Source of the DNA: a virus
Virus record (IMG/VR): IMGVR_UViG_3300011114_000891
Location: 1 to 28,556 of that record
DNA: 28,556 bases
Reading direction: 5' to 3' (one strand)
A program made the position numbers and the translations under genes. The notes under the pieces are model-generated. The model had not been told where the DNA came from. It ran no database searches and saw nothing but the letters and a program-made list of their open reading frames with translations. Positions 13,251 through 20,125 of the stretch are shown one piece after another (the first letter of the stretch is position 1; every line of letters starts with the position of its first letter).

Positions 13251-13507
13251 GACTTGCACCGGTCGCAGTCGCAGTCGGCGAGGGCGTACTTCGCCGGGGC
13301 CGTCCCCGACCCCTTCTCGACGTGGAGGATAGCCCCCGCCTCGAGGAGTCGCACGAGCTCGGCGCGAACGGCGGCGGGGGAGGTCCCCATGGGCCACTCG
13401 GTAGCCCGAACGAGGAGGCCCCCAAGGTGCGGCGGAGATGGGTGGAACTCGAGGCGGTGACACTGGGTCAAAAGATCGAGAAGGATCCGTTGTCGTCGGG
13501 TTAGCAT
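13238..13507 (-). CDS. Small winged-helix-like regulator on opposite strand
   Basis: This 89-aa gene is the only one facing the other way in the late arm. Its sequence reads as a winged helix: RILLDLLTQ, then GTSPAAVRAELVRLLEAGAI (41-60), then HVEKGSGTAPAKYALAD as the wing. A Cys cluster (CDCDRC) closes the protein. Such folds bind DNA and usually regulate transcription. The start at 13507 has only a weak AGG site. Its 3' end overlaps the portal gene's 3' end by 13 bp, and its start faces a CTAG-rich spacer shared with the protease gene. A moron-like insertion or a late-gene regulator are both possible. Confidence 0.7.
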   Translation of the reverse strand: MLTRRQRILLDLLTQCHRLEFHPSPPHLGGLLVRATEWPMGTSPAAVRAELVRLLEAGAILHVEKGSGTAPAKYALADCDCDRCKSHRL

Positions 13508-13603
13508 GGGGAGGCCTGTCGATAGGGGTGCGGGTAGTGCGCCGAAACGAACGCTAGCGGCACCCCTAGCGGCCTCCGAGGGCTAGGCAAGGGGGCTAGC
13601 AAG
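13508..13603. promoter_or_regulatory. Spacer with four CTAG-centred sites; possible operator
   Basis: This 96-bp divergent spacer holds CTAG at 13554, 13566, 13583 and 13596, within GCTAGC or CCTAGC contexts, two of which (CCTAGC at 13565-13570 and GCTAGG at 13582-13587) can pair as a hairpin. No clear sigma70 promoter is visible on either strand. The arrangement next to a DNA-binding gene suggests an operator, by inference only. Confidence 0.4.
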
Positions 13604-14854
13604 GTGCAATCTCGGCCCATGCGTTACTCCCGCCCCAAAATGCGAACAGTGGCCGTCGACCTCGGCGACGACTCCGGCCTCCGGTGGGTCTCCCTCATCC
13701 CTCGCGGCGTGATCAACGCCCACGGGATGAAGTGGGACTTCGACGCCGAGGAGACCAACCCCGACGAGCTGCGGTTCCGTTGGGAGGACGCGGTCGAGTC
13801 GGTCCAACGTTGGCTCCTCTCGTTCGCGCCCCCGGTTGCGATCGAACACGACAAGAACGGGACGGCCGCGGGGTACCTCCGCCGAGTCGTCACCCTGTCG
13901 CAGTCGGAGGCGGCGGCCCATGGCATCGCCCAACCCTCCTCGGAGATGCTCTACGGCGGTCTCGACCTCACCTCCCCGAAGTGGGCGGCGGCGTTTGACG
14001 ACGGCGAGATCCCCTACGTCTCTCCGAACATCCGCGCCTGGGCGGGAACGGAGCTCGACGAGGCCCCGGTCTACCCGTTTGCGATCGGCGAGGTCTCGTT
14101 TGTGACCATACCCCAGATCAAAGCCCAACAGGTCCCCGTCGCGGAGATGCGCGGGGTCTCTCTCTCCGAAGGTGACCCGATGAAGATGTCCATGGAAGAA
14201 TGTGCCGCCTACTGCGCGGAGAACGGCATGGATGAGGCCGCGATCGCGGCCTTGATCTCCAAGCTGTTCCCCGAGCTTCACAACGCCGCCCACGCGGCGA
14301 ACCCCGAGCTCGCGGACGAGGCCCCCGAGGCCGACCCCGAGGCCCTCGAGGGCGCGGCTCTGGAGCTCCAGAAGGCCGCCCAGGAGATCGAGGAGAAGAA
14401 GGTCGAGGAGGACGCTATGCTCTCCGAGGTGAAGCGTCTCAAGTCGGACCTGTCGGCCGCACGTCGCGCGGTCGCCCTGGCGAACGTCAAGGTCGCCCTC
14501 GGCAACCGCAAGGTCTCCGCCCAGACCGAGTCCATGCTCGCCGACGCCTTCATCGTTGGCGGTGGCAAGTTTGAGGCCCTTCTGAAGGACCTCTCGACTC
14601 CGGCCCCGCGCCCCTCGGCCCCTCTCGCTCGCACGATCGCCCCGATGGGCCGCAACTCGGCGGAGGTCACCCTCTCGGAGGTCATGGGCCGCCCCGAGAA
14701 GTTCGCGACCCTGTCGGAGGATACCCAGTGGAAGTTGATCACCGAGCTCTCCGCGAAGGAGAACTGCCACCCCGCCTTCGCCGCCTCGTGGATCACGTTC
14801 GGCGAGACCCCCGCCACTGTCATCGAGACCCGCGCCACTAAGGGCCGGTTCTAA
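13604..14854 (+). CDS. Prohead protease/scaffold (Mu gpI-like)
   Basis: This 416-aa protein resembles Mu-type protease-scaffold proteins, which act inside the assembling prohead and mature it. Residues about 12-185 form the protease part: KWDFDAEETN, PPVAIEHDKNGTAAGYL (His 82), EIPYVSPNIRAWA (Ser 140) and IGEVSFVTIPQIKA near 161-173. His 82 and Ser 140 are the candidate catalytic residues. Residues about 230-300 are a charged coiled coil (AAQEIEEKKVEEDAMLSEVK), fitting the scaffold, followed by a helical C-terminus. The GTG at 13604 is chosen because AAGGGGG lies 8 bases before it; ATGs at 13619 and 13640 lack a spaced site. It precedes the capsid genes as expected. Confidence 0.82.
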   Translation: MQSRPMRYSRPKMRTVAVDLGDDSGLRWVSLIPRGVINAHGMKWDFDAEETNPDELRFRWEDAVESVQRWLLSFAPPVAIEHDKNGTAAGYLRRVVTLSQSEAAAHGIAQPSSEMLYGGLDLTSPKWAAAFDDGEIPYVSPNIRAWAGTELDEAPVYPFAIGEVSFVTIPQIKAQQVPVAEMRGVSLSEGDPMKMSMEECAAYCAENGMDEAAIAALISKLFPELHNAAHAANPELADEAPEADPEALEGAALELQKAAQEIEEKKVEEDAMLSEVKRLKSDLSAARRAVALANVKVALGNRKVSAQTESMLADAFIVGGGKFEALLKDLSTPAPRPSAPLARTIAPMGRNSAEVTLSEVMGRPEKFATLSEDTQWKLITELSAKENCHPAFAASWITFGETPATVIETRATKGRF

Positions 14855-14897
14855 CCCATTCAACCCACCCACGCCCCTCGCGGGCTAGGAGCAACTC

Positions 14898-15347
14898 ATG
14901 GCCTTTGGATACGTCACCTACAAGAACTTCGCTCCGGTCAACCTGATCGCGAGCAACCTCACGAACTCGGAAGGTTGCGGCCTCTATCTCGACGCCGAGG
15001 GTCTCGTTGCTCTCGCGGAGAAGACGAGCGACATCCCCTACGCGATCGTCGCGGTCGGTACCGACTCGATCACTCCGGGCACCTACCCCTCGGCCCCCGT
15101 CGCGGGCTCGCTCGAGGTCATCGACCAGCTCGGCGTCGCCGTACAGGTCCGCGCCTCGGACGGGGGTAGCATCTCTGCGGGCGACCTCATCGCAATTGAC
15201 GAGACCGCCTCGGAGAAGGGCTCGTTCAAGATGCATAGCCCGGCCGACGGCGACTACATTTGGGGTATGGCCCTCACCGGTTGCGCGGCCGACGAGCAGT
15301 TCATCCTCCGTTTCGCGCCGTACCTCGTGGTCGTCCCCGCCCCGTAA
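14898..15347 (+). CDS. Putative head decoration protein
   Basis: A 149-aa, beta-rich, Gly/Ala-rich protein starts at ATG 14898 with TAGGAG 7 bases upstream. The pattern (EGLVALAEKTSDIPYAIV, AVQVRASDGGSISAGDLIA, FILRFAPYLVVVPAP) is like the small DUF2190-type capsid cement proteins that sit between protease and major capsid genes and stabilise the expanded shell. The assignment depends mainly on position and size. No Cys cluster, membrane span or catalytic motif is visible. Confidence 0.65.
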   Translation: MAFGYVTYKNFAPVNLIASNLTNSEGCGLYLDAEGLVALAEKTSDIPYAIVAVGTDSITPGTYPSAPVAGSLEVIDQLGVAVQVRASDGGSISAGDLIAIDETASEKGSFKMHSPADGDYIWGMALTGCAADEQFILRFAPYLVVVPAP

Positions 15348-15388
15348 CCCAACCGCGCCTCCGCGCCCCTTTTTGATCGAGGTAGCCT

Positions 15389-16405
15389 ATGTCCTTCGCT
15401 TTCCCCTCAACTGGCGTCAACTCCGGCGCGTTGCGTCCTGGAATCCTTCAACGGATCTCCCTCTACCGTGGCGGCTCGGACTCGGCGGTCTCGCTCGAGC
15501 TCTCCCCGATCGTCAAGGTCATGACGCGGGCCGGTTTCTACCACTACTTCGCCGAGAACGACGCCCTCGTCACCAACGGCGCGCAGGGCATCAAGCCGAT
15601 CGAGCTTGACACCCCCGCCGTCCCGGGTGGCCTTCGCATCGCGAGCGGCTCCTACAACTCCTCGGTCTACCGTTGGGGCCACCAGGTCTTCACGCTCAAG
15701 CAGATCCAGGAGTTCGCGGCTCGCGCCGAGGACATCACGGCGGTCTTCGCGATGAAGCTCCAGACGCAGGGTGCACAGCATCACGCGGCGGTCGTCGGTT
15801 CGGCCCTCTCGACGCAGGGCAACTACGCCTCGGGCCTCTCGGTCCCGAACGGTAGCGCGGCCTCGGCCGAGTTGCAGTCGACGTTCAACTCGCTCCTCCT
15901 CGCCTCGGCCGCCGACGGCGCGGACATTTTTACGGGTCGTTGGGTTGCGGTGTGTAACCTCAACACGGCGAACGCCCTTCTCCAGAAGAACGAAGTGCAG
16001 CAGATGGGCTACTCCATCGCGGCGGCCTCGGTCTCGGGTTCGCTCGCCCAGGTCCGCACCGGCGCGGCCGATTGGTCGCAGCTCAAGGCGTTCTTCGCCT
16101 CGAAGCTGATCTGCCCGGTCGACTTCGTTTGCCTCCCGCAGTTCCTCCCCACTGCGGCGTCGCAGACGGGTACTCCGGTCATGAACGACGGCCTCGTCTC
16201 GATCTTCAAAGTGGCCGAGGCGAACGGCGACTCGGGGTTCATCCAGACGTTCACCCCCGACCCGAACGCGGCCCTCGGACAGGTCATCTCCTACGACTCG
16301 CAGAACCCCCGCGGTATCGCGATGTATATCGAGTCCGACTACGCGGTCCAGGTCCTCGGCGGCACCTCGAACAAGTGGGCCCGCTACGCCTACGACATCT
16401 CCTAA
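15389..16405 (+). CDS. Major capsid protein
   Basis: The 338-aa product follows the protease and decoration genes and is the right size for an HK97-fold shell subunit. The start at 15389 has GAGG 6 bases upstream. Sequence features expected of that fold are present but diffuse: a helical spine-like segment (TLKQIQEFAARAEDITAVFAMKLQ, about 102-125), a central domain with WVAVCNLNTANALLQK, and a C-terminal strand region (RGIAMYIESDYAVQVLGG). There is no long N-terminal delta domain, which agrees with a separate protease/scaffold. Identity is by gene order and size. A hairpin follows the gene. Confidence 0.78.
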   Translation: MSFAFPSTGVNSGALRPGILQRISLYRGGSDSAVSLELSPIVKVMTRAGFYHYFAENDALVTNGAQGIKPIELDTPAVPGGLRIASGSYNSSVYRWGHQVFTLKQIQEFAARAEDITAVFAMKLQTQGAQHHAAVVGSALSTQGNYASGLSVPNGSAASAELQSTFNSLLLASAADGADIFTGRWVAVCNLNTANALLQKNEVQQMGYSIAAASVSGSLAQVRTGAADWSQLKAFFASKLICPVDFVCLPQFLPTAASQTGTPVMNDGLVSIFKVAEANGDSGFIQTFTPDPNAALGQVISYDSQNPRGIAMYIESDYAVQVLGGTSNKWARYAYDIS

Positions 16406-16415
16406 CGGAGCTCTA

Positions 16416-16439
16416 GGGGCCGCTCTACGGGGCGGCCTC
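16416..16439 (+). terminator. Hairpin after capsid gene; weak terminator candidate
   Basis: GGGGCCGC at 16416-16423 pairs with GCGGCCTC at 16432-16439 (one G-T pair, 8-base loop), 11 bp after the capsid stop. There is no T-tract, so full intrinsic termination is unlikely; it may protect or attenuate the transcript and so raise capsid over downstream genes. The 92-bp spacer also holds CTAG at 16413, 16452 and 16473. Confidence 0.35.
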
Positions 16440-16497
16440 CCTCGACGGGGGCTAGGGTCCTACCCCTCCGCTCTAGTCCCCTTCAAGGGAGGCAACC

Positions 16498-16980
16498 ATG
16501 GCCGAGATCTTCACCTTCGACGTAGTGCCCGCAGACATCGGGCGTCTCCTCCCACGGATCGCCTTCTCGACGGACTCCGCTCCGACGCAGTTACAGGCCG
16601 AGGACATCATCCTCGACTGGGGCGCGGAGCTGTCGGCGTTCCTCGAGGGGATGGGGGTCGCCGTCAAGGCGGTCAACGATCACCCGACCTACGCCCTCTA
16701 CCGGGTGTGCCAACGGTACGTCCTCCTCCGGTTCGCCGCGCAGGTGATCCGCCTTCGCAACCAGAACGACCAGACCATGGCCGACCGCCTCGACGCCCAG
16801 GCGGACGGGTTGAAGGACGTCCTACGGAAGACACCGGCGGACATGGGGGCGCAACGCCCGAACGGTCCGAACTCGCCGAACATCCTCCGCTCGAACGCGA
16901 CCTATGCGGCGGAGATCTACCTCAAGTCACTGAACTCTCGGTCGAGGGTAGCGATCAACGCCGCCGTCGATCGGATGTAA
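16498..16980 (+). CDS. Putative head-tail connector (adaptor)
   Basis: A 160-aa mostly helical protein starts at ATG 16498 with a strong AAGGGAGG site. Position right after the major capsid gene, size, and helical pattern (EDIILDWGAELSAFLEGMG, YVLLRFAAQVIRLRNQNDQ) fit the adaptor that binds under the portal and seals the DNA-filled head. The last 45 residues include a flexible segment (AQRPNGPNSPN) and a helical end. No specific family motif is recognised, so the call rests on context. Confidence 0.6.
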   Translation: MAEIFTFDVVPADIGRLLPRIAFSTDSAPTQLQAEDIILDWGAELSAFLEGMGVAVKAVNDHPTYALYRVCQRYVLLRFAAQVIRLRNQNDQTMADRLDAQADGLKDVLRKTPADMGAQRPNGPNSPNILRSNATYAAEIYLKSLNSRSRVAINAAVDRM

Positions 16981-16990
16981 TCGAGGCCGT

Positions 16991-17632
16991 ATGTTCCTCA
17001 CCCTCAAGAACAACGCCCAGGACGGGGTCGAGGCCCTCGAGCTCGCGATTCGCAACGCGGGCGATTGGTCGAAGTTCTGGGGCAACCGGAACTCGCCCCT
17101 CTCGCGGGTCTGGGCGCGGTCGCGCCAAGAAATGTTCCTCACCCAAGGTGCGTCGACGGGTTCGACGTGGCCTCGGTACACCTACGCCGAGAAAAAATAC
17201 TGGCTCCCGATCAAGCGGTGGGCCTTGGGTACCAAGCGGATCGAGGCGCGGCACATCCTGCGGTGGGAGAAGTCGCCGGGGCGAGCTGCGGGGTCGGGGG
17301 AGCGTCTCTACCCGTCGTTCGCGATGGTCAACCACCCCGAGTACGTCTGGGAGGTCCGCGGGAACTCGGTCGTCATGGGCTCGGACGTGCCCTACGCCGC
17401 GAACCACAACTCGGGGACAGGGGCCTACGTCCGCCGCACGAGTAGGAACCAGAAGGGGGTCGCCTCGGTCCCCACTCCCAAGCGTCCCCTCGTCAACTTC
17501 GGCGAGCCCTTCATCGCAGATCTCCGCTACGCATTGGGCGTGCAAGCGTCGGCCATGGGTGGTAAAGTGGGTATCCTCGACTCCGAGTTCGCTCGGAGGT
17601 TCGCCCTCAACGGTGGGAAGATCGGACTGTGA
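16991..17632 (+). CDS. Mu gpG-like virion morphogenesis protein
   Basis: The 213-aa product starts at ATG 16991, 10 bp after the previous stop, with GAGG 5 bases upstream. An N-terminal helical part with two Trp-rich turns is followed by a beta-rich half with VPYAANHNSGTG and then PKRPLVNFGE, the pattern seen in Mu gpG-type head-completion proteins and their siphovirus relatives (an H-N-x-G followed by a P-x-R-x-L/F motif). These work in the neck between head and tail. Its TGA overlaps the next gene's GTG, so translation is likely coupled. Confidence 0.68.
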   Translation: MFLTLKNNAQDGVEALELAIRNAGDWSKFWGNRNSPLSRVWARSRQEMFLTQGASTGSTWPRYTYAEKKYWLPIKRWALGTKRIEARHILRWEKSPGRAAGSGERLYPSFAMVNHPEYVWEVRGNSVVMGSDVPYAANHNSGTGAYVRRTSRNQKGVASVPTPKRPLVNFGEPFIADLRYALGVQASAMGGKVGILDSEFARRFALNGGKIGL

Positions 17633-18261
17633 GTAACCCCTCGACAAGCTACGGCCCCCAGATCGTCGCCAACACGGCGATCGACCTTGTGGTGGCGAAC
17701 TGGGCGACCGTCTGCGACGCCGCCTGGTTGAAGGCCATGGGTGCGCCTGGTCTCCCCGCTCCCGTGGCGGGGAACTGTTTCACGTCTCGTCGGGCCCTGT
17801 TCACCGCGGAGAAGCAACCGGCGATCGGGCTCTCGGTCGTTCGGACGGACTCGGTCGTAACCGACGCCCTCGGAGCGATGGATCAAGTCCACGAGCTCGA
17901 GATCGCGGTGACCTCCGACTGGGGGTTCTACGACGCCTACGGGGTGCATCCTCTCGTGGAGGCGGCCGAGGGCGACCCTGCGATCCCGTTTACCCAAGAA
18001 ACCTACGAGACGGCCCTCCGCGCCTACGTCGAAGGGATTGTGTTGATCCTCACCTCTCCCGTATGGGGGTTCCCGAACCTCGACGCCCGCAACCGGTTTA
18101 CCCCGAACTGGCCGGGGACGGGGATCTACAACTCGAGCCCCTTCTCGGGGGTGACGCCGCAAGATTTTGTGATCGGTACCGACGAGACCGGTCAGACTGT
18201 GATCCAACAGACCGTCCGCGCGTCGATCCAAGTTTACCAACGCCGCTCCCTCGCAAGGTGA
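17629..18261 (+). CDS. Putative tail terminator/completion protein
   Basis: A 210-aa protein begins at GTG 17629, within a GTGA overlap, with GGGAAG about 9 bases before. It has no recognised motif. Features are a segment WLKAMGAPGLPAPVAGNCF, a beta stretch IGLSVVRTDSVV, and a C-terminal strand pair ending VIQQTVRASIQVYQRRSLAR. In siphovirus gene order the gene directly before the tail tube usually encodes the tail terminator or a neck protein, and the mixed alpha/beta content agrees. The specific role is inferred from position. Confidence 0.55.
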   Translation: MSNPSTSYGPQIVANTAIDLVVANWATVCDAAWLKAMGAPGLPAPVAGNCFTSRRALFTAEKQPAIGLSVVRTDSVVTDALGAMDQVHELEIAVTSDWGFYDAYGVHPLVEAAEGDPAIPFTQETYETALRAYVEGIVLILTSPVWGFPNLDARNRFTPNWPGTGIYNSSPFSGVTPQDFVIGTDETGQTVIQQTVRASIQVYQRRSLAR

Positions 18262-18265
18262 CCTT

Positions 18266-19360
18266 ATGCCCGCAGTAACTACGACTCCCCAGTTCCTTCT
18301 CGCGTCCAACCTCTCGGCGGTCTACATCAAGACGCAGACGCAGCTCGGCGTCTACGAGGATCCGACGCCCGCGGTTCCGGCCCCTGGTTCGGGCTACGTT
18401 GGAACCAACGTCGTCCGCGTGGTCGGTACCCCGAAGTTCTCGGTCCGCGGTGCGGGTATCATCCAACGGGCGGACGTTCTGACCCCGTGGGGCGGCAACC
18501 AGTCCTCGAAGACGGGCGGCCTCGGTTGGGACATCACCCTCACGACGGAGTTGTTCTGGAGGCTCGGTGTCGACATATCCGACCCGACCCTTCTCGAGCA
18601 AACCCAACTCGGGCCTTTGTTTCTTGCGTCGCCGTGGAGGCTCGACCTTGGCGGCAATATCAACCTTTGGGTTCAACCCCTGTTCTACGCCGACGTTGAC
18701 CGCGACACGGCACCCTTCGCGGTCCAACCCTTCTCGATCGCCTACGAGGAAACAAACGGCAAGCGGTTTGAGGCCTACGACTGCGTCTGCGTCCCGAAGC
18801 TCTCGTGGGAGTACGGCCAGAAGGTCATGATCGAGTGGACGATCAAAGGCAAGTGGCGGCCGGTGACATTCGGCCTCGGCGTCGTCCCCGACTACGTCCG
18901 ACCCGATACCCAAGCTCCGATCGTCGGGGTGAACTGTTCGGTCTCCCTCACCAACTTCTTCGAGAACGTCAACGCGGTGTCCAAAGTGACGATCGACACG
19001 GGTTGGGCGATCAACGACGTGGCGGACTTCCGCGAGACCTACGGGTTCGGTCTGGGGTTCATCAACCTTGCGACCTCGCCCTCCATCGAGCTCGACGTGG
19101 CCGACCTCACGGAGGCCCCGACCGCCGGTGGTGGCGAGCCCGATTGGACCGACGCCGAGGCGAACACGATCTTCCCCGATGAACTGGGACTTCTAATGGA
19201 CGTGGGCGGCTACGCGATCAACTTCGTTCTTTACAACCCGCAGCTCGCGGCGTTCCCTACCCCCGGCGAGACAAACTCCTACCGGACAAACACCCTCAAG
19301 TTCCAAGGCATCCCGAACTCGGCCGACTCGGTCATGAGTTGGACGTTTGCGAACTCCTAA
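18266..19360 (+). CDS. Major tail tube protein
   Basis: A 364-aa protein starts at ATG 18266, 5 bp after the previous stop, with AAGGTGA in the overlap. It sits just before the chaperone pair, the standard place for the tail tube, and is beta-rich throughout (GWDITLTTELFWRLGVD, KVMIEWTIKGKWRPVTFG). The core KLSWEYGQKVMIEWTIKGKWRPV resembles the strand-turn-strand of tube proteins. It is somewhat longer than a minimal tube subunit, so an extra surface domain may be present. No sheath gene accompanies it, consistent with a non-contractile tail. Confidence 0.75.
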   Translation: MPAVTTTPQFLLASNLSAVYIKTQTQLGVYEDPTPAVPAPGSGYVGTNVVRVVGTPKFSVRGAGIIQRADVLTPWGGNQSSKTGGLGWDITLTTELFWRLGVDISDPTLLEQTQLGPLFLASPWRLDLGGNINLWVQPLFYADVDRDTAPFAVQPFSIAYEETNGKRFEAYDCVCVPKLSWEYGQKVMIEWTIKGKWRPVTFGLGVVPDYVRPDTQAPIVGVNCSVSLTNFFENVNAVSKVTIDTGWAINDVADFRETYGFGLGFINLATSPSIELDVADLTEAPTAGGGEPDWTDAEANTIFPDELGLLMDVGGYAINFVLYNPQLAAFPTPGETNSYRTNTLKFQGIPNSADSVMSWTFANS

Positions 19361-19402
19361 CCCGTTCCCACCACTACCCCGAACCGCAAAGGAGGGGCCG
19401 CT

Positions 19403-19774
19403 ATGCTGACATTCGTTGAGAGTCATTGGGTCGAAGTCGAGATCTACCGGACCAAGGTCCGTTTACAGTGTCGGGAGCCGAACGCCCTCGAGGGGGCGCG
19501 GTACTTCCAGGCGGTCTCTCGGAGCATGGATCGGAAGGACGAGGTCGACGGCCTCGCCTCCATCATCCAGATCCACCTCGACCTTCTCATCGCTTGTCTC
19601 AAAGGGTCGGAGGGCGTGGAACCTGCGTTCCCCTCGGAGGGTACCGAGGCCGAGCGGCGGGCGTGGGTAACTCGGATCCCGTGGAACGACGTCTCGGCGA
19701 TCGCCTCGGAGGTCGCGACGGTCGGCTACCCAAAAACCATAGCCGGGTCGAGTGGAGAGACTTCGCCCGGCTAA
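19403..19774 (+). CDS. Tail assembly chaperone, short form
   Basis: The zero-frame product is 123 aa, starting at ATG 19403 with a strong AAAGGAGG site. It corresponds to lambda gpG in position: between tail tube and tape measure. Residues 1-45 are beta-like (HWVEVEIYRTKVRLQC), then helical. Ribosomes that do not shift end at TAA 19772-19774. A fraction probably slips at CCCAAAA (19729-19735) into the -1 frame to make the longer form. Both forms coat the tape measure before tube assembly. Confidence 0.82.
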   Translation: MLTFVESHWVEVEIYRTKVRLQCREPNALEGARYFQAVSRSMDRKDEVDGLASIIQIHLDLLIACLKGSEGVEPAFPSEGTEAERRAWVTRIPWNDVSAIASEVATVGYPKTIAGSSGETSPG

Positions 19775-20121
19775 TCACGTCCCACTCGATGCGGTGTTGG
19801 GAGTGTCCCGACGAGGTGCGTCACCGTAGGGGTTGTACGATGGGTTACAGACAGGGTCTAGGCTACGAGGGCAAGGATGCATTGCCGGTGACCTGCCCAG
19901 TCCTCCTTCGCGAACCTGCGGGGTTCTGGGGCGCGTTGAGGTTGCACAAGTGGATCGAGCGGGGTAGTCCTGCGATCGCCCTCTCGGACTTGACCCACTC
20001 GCAGCTCGAGCTCGCCGAGTTGGTCCAACACGAGGTCCAAGAGGGCGAGAAGAACTACAACGAACGCAAGGAGCGGGCGACCCAACGGTTGGCCGAGCTT
20101 GCCTCCAAGATGAAGGGGTAA
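19403..20121 (+). CDS. Tail assembly chaperone, frameshifted long form
   Basis: A -1 shift on CCA AAA at 19730-19735 joins 111 zero-frame codons to 128 codons of the -1 frame, ending at TAA 20119-20121, for a 239-aa product (junction VGYPK then NHSRVEWRDF). The downstream frame has no good independent start with a ribosome site, which supports making it only by frameshift, as in lambda gpGT. The extension contains Cys at 19795, 19804, 19834 and 19894 (C-x2-C-x9-C-x19-C), possibly a metal site, and ends in a charged helix (EGEKNYNERKERATQRLAEL). It lies directly before the tape measure gene that it would bind. Confidence 0.8.
19729..19773 (+). promoter_or_regulatory. Programmed -1 frameshift signal
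   Basis: The slippery heptamer C CCA AAA is in the right phase for a tandem -1 slip (CCCAAAA, 19729-19735). Four bases later a perfect 8-bp stem begins: TAGCCGGG (19740-19747) pairs with CCCGGCTA (19766-19773) around an 18-base loop. The zero-frame stop lies in the 3' arm of this stem. Placement between tail tube and tape measure matches the conserved tail-chaperone frameshift. Confidence 0.85.
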
Positions 20122-20125
20122 CCCC

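Noticed and set aside
19364-19372. Outlying copy of the 9-mer (CGTTCCCAC) before the tail chaperone
   Set aside because: Single copy, expected by chance in GC-rich sequence.
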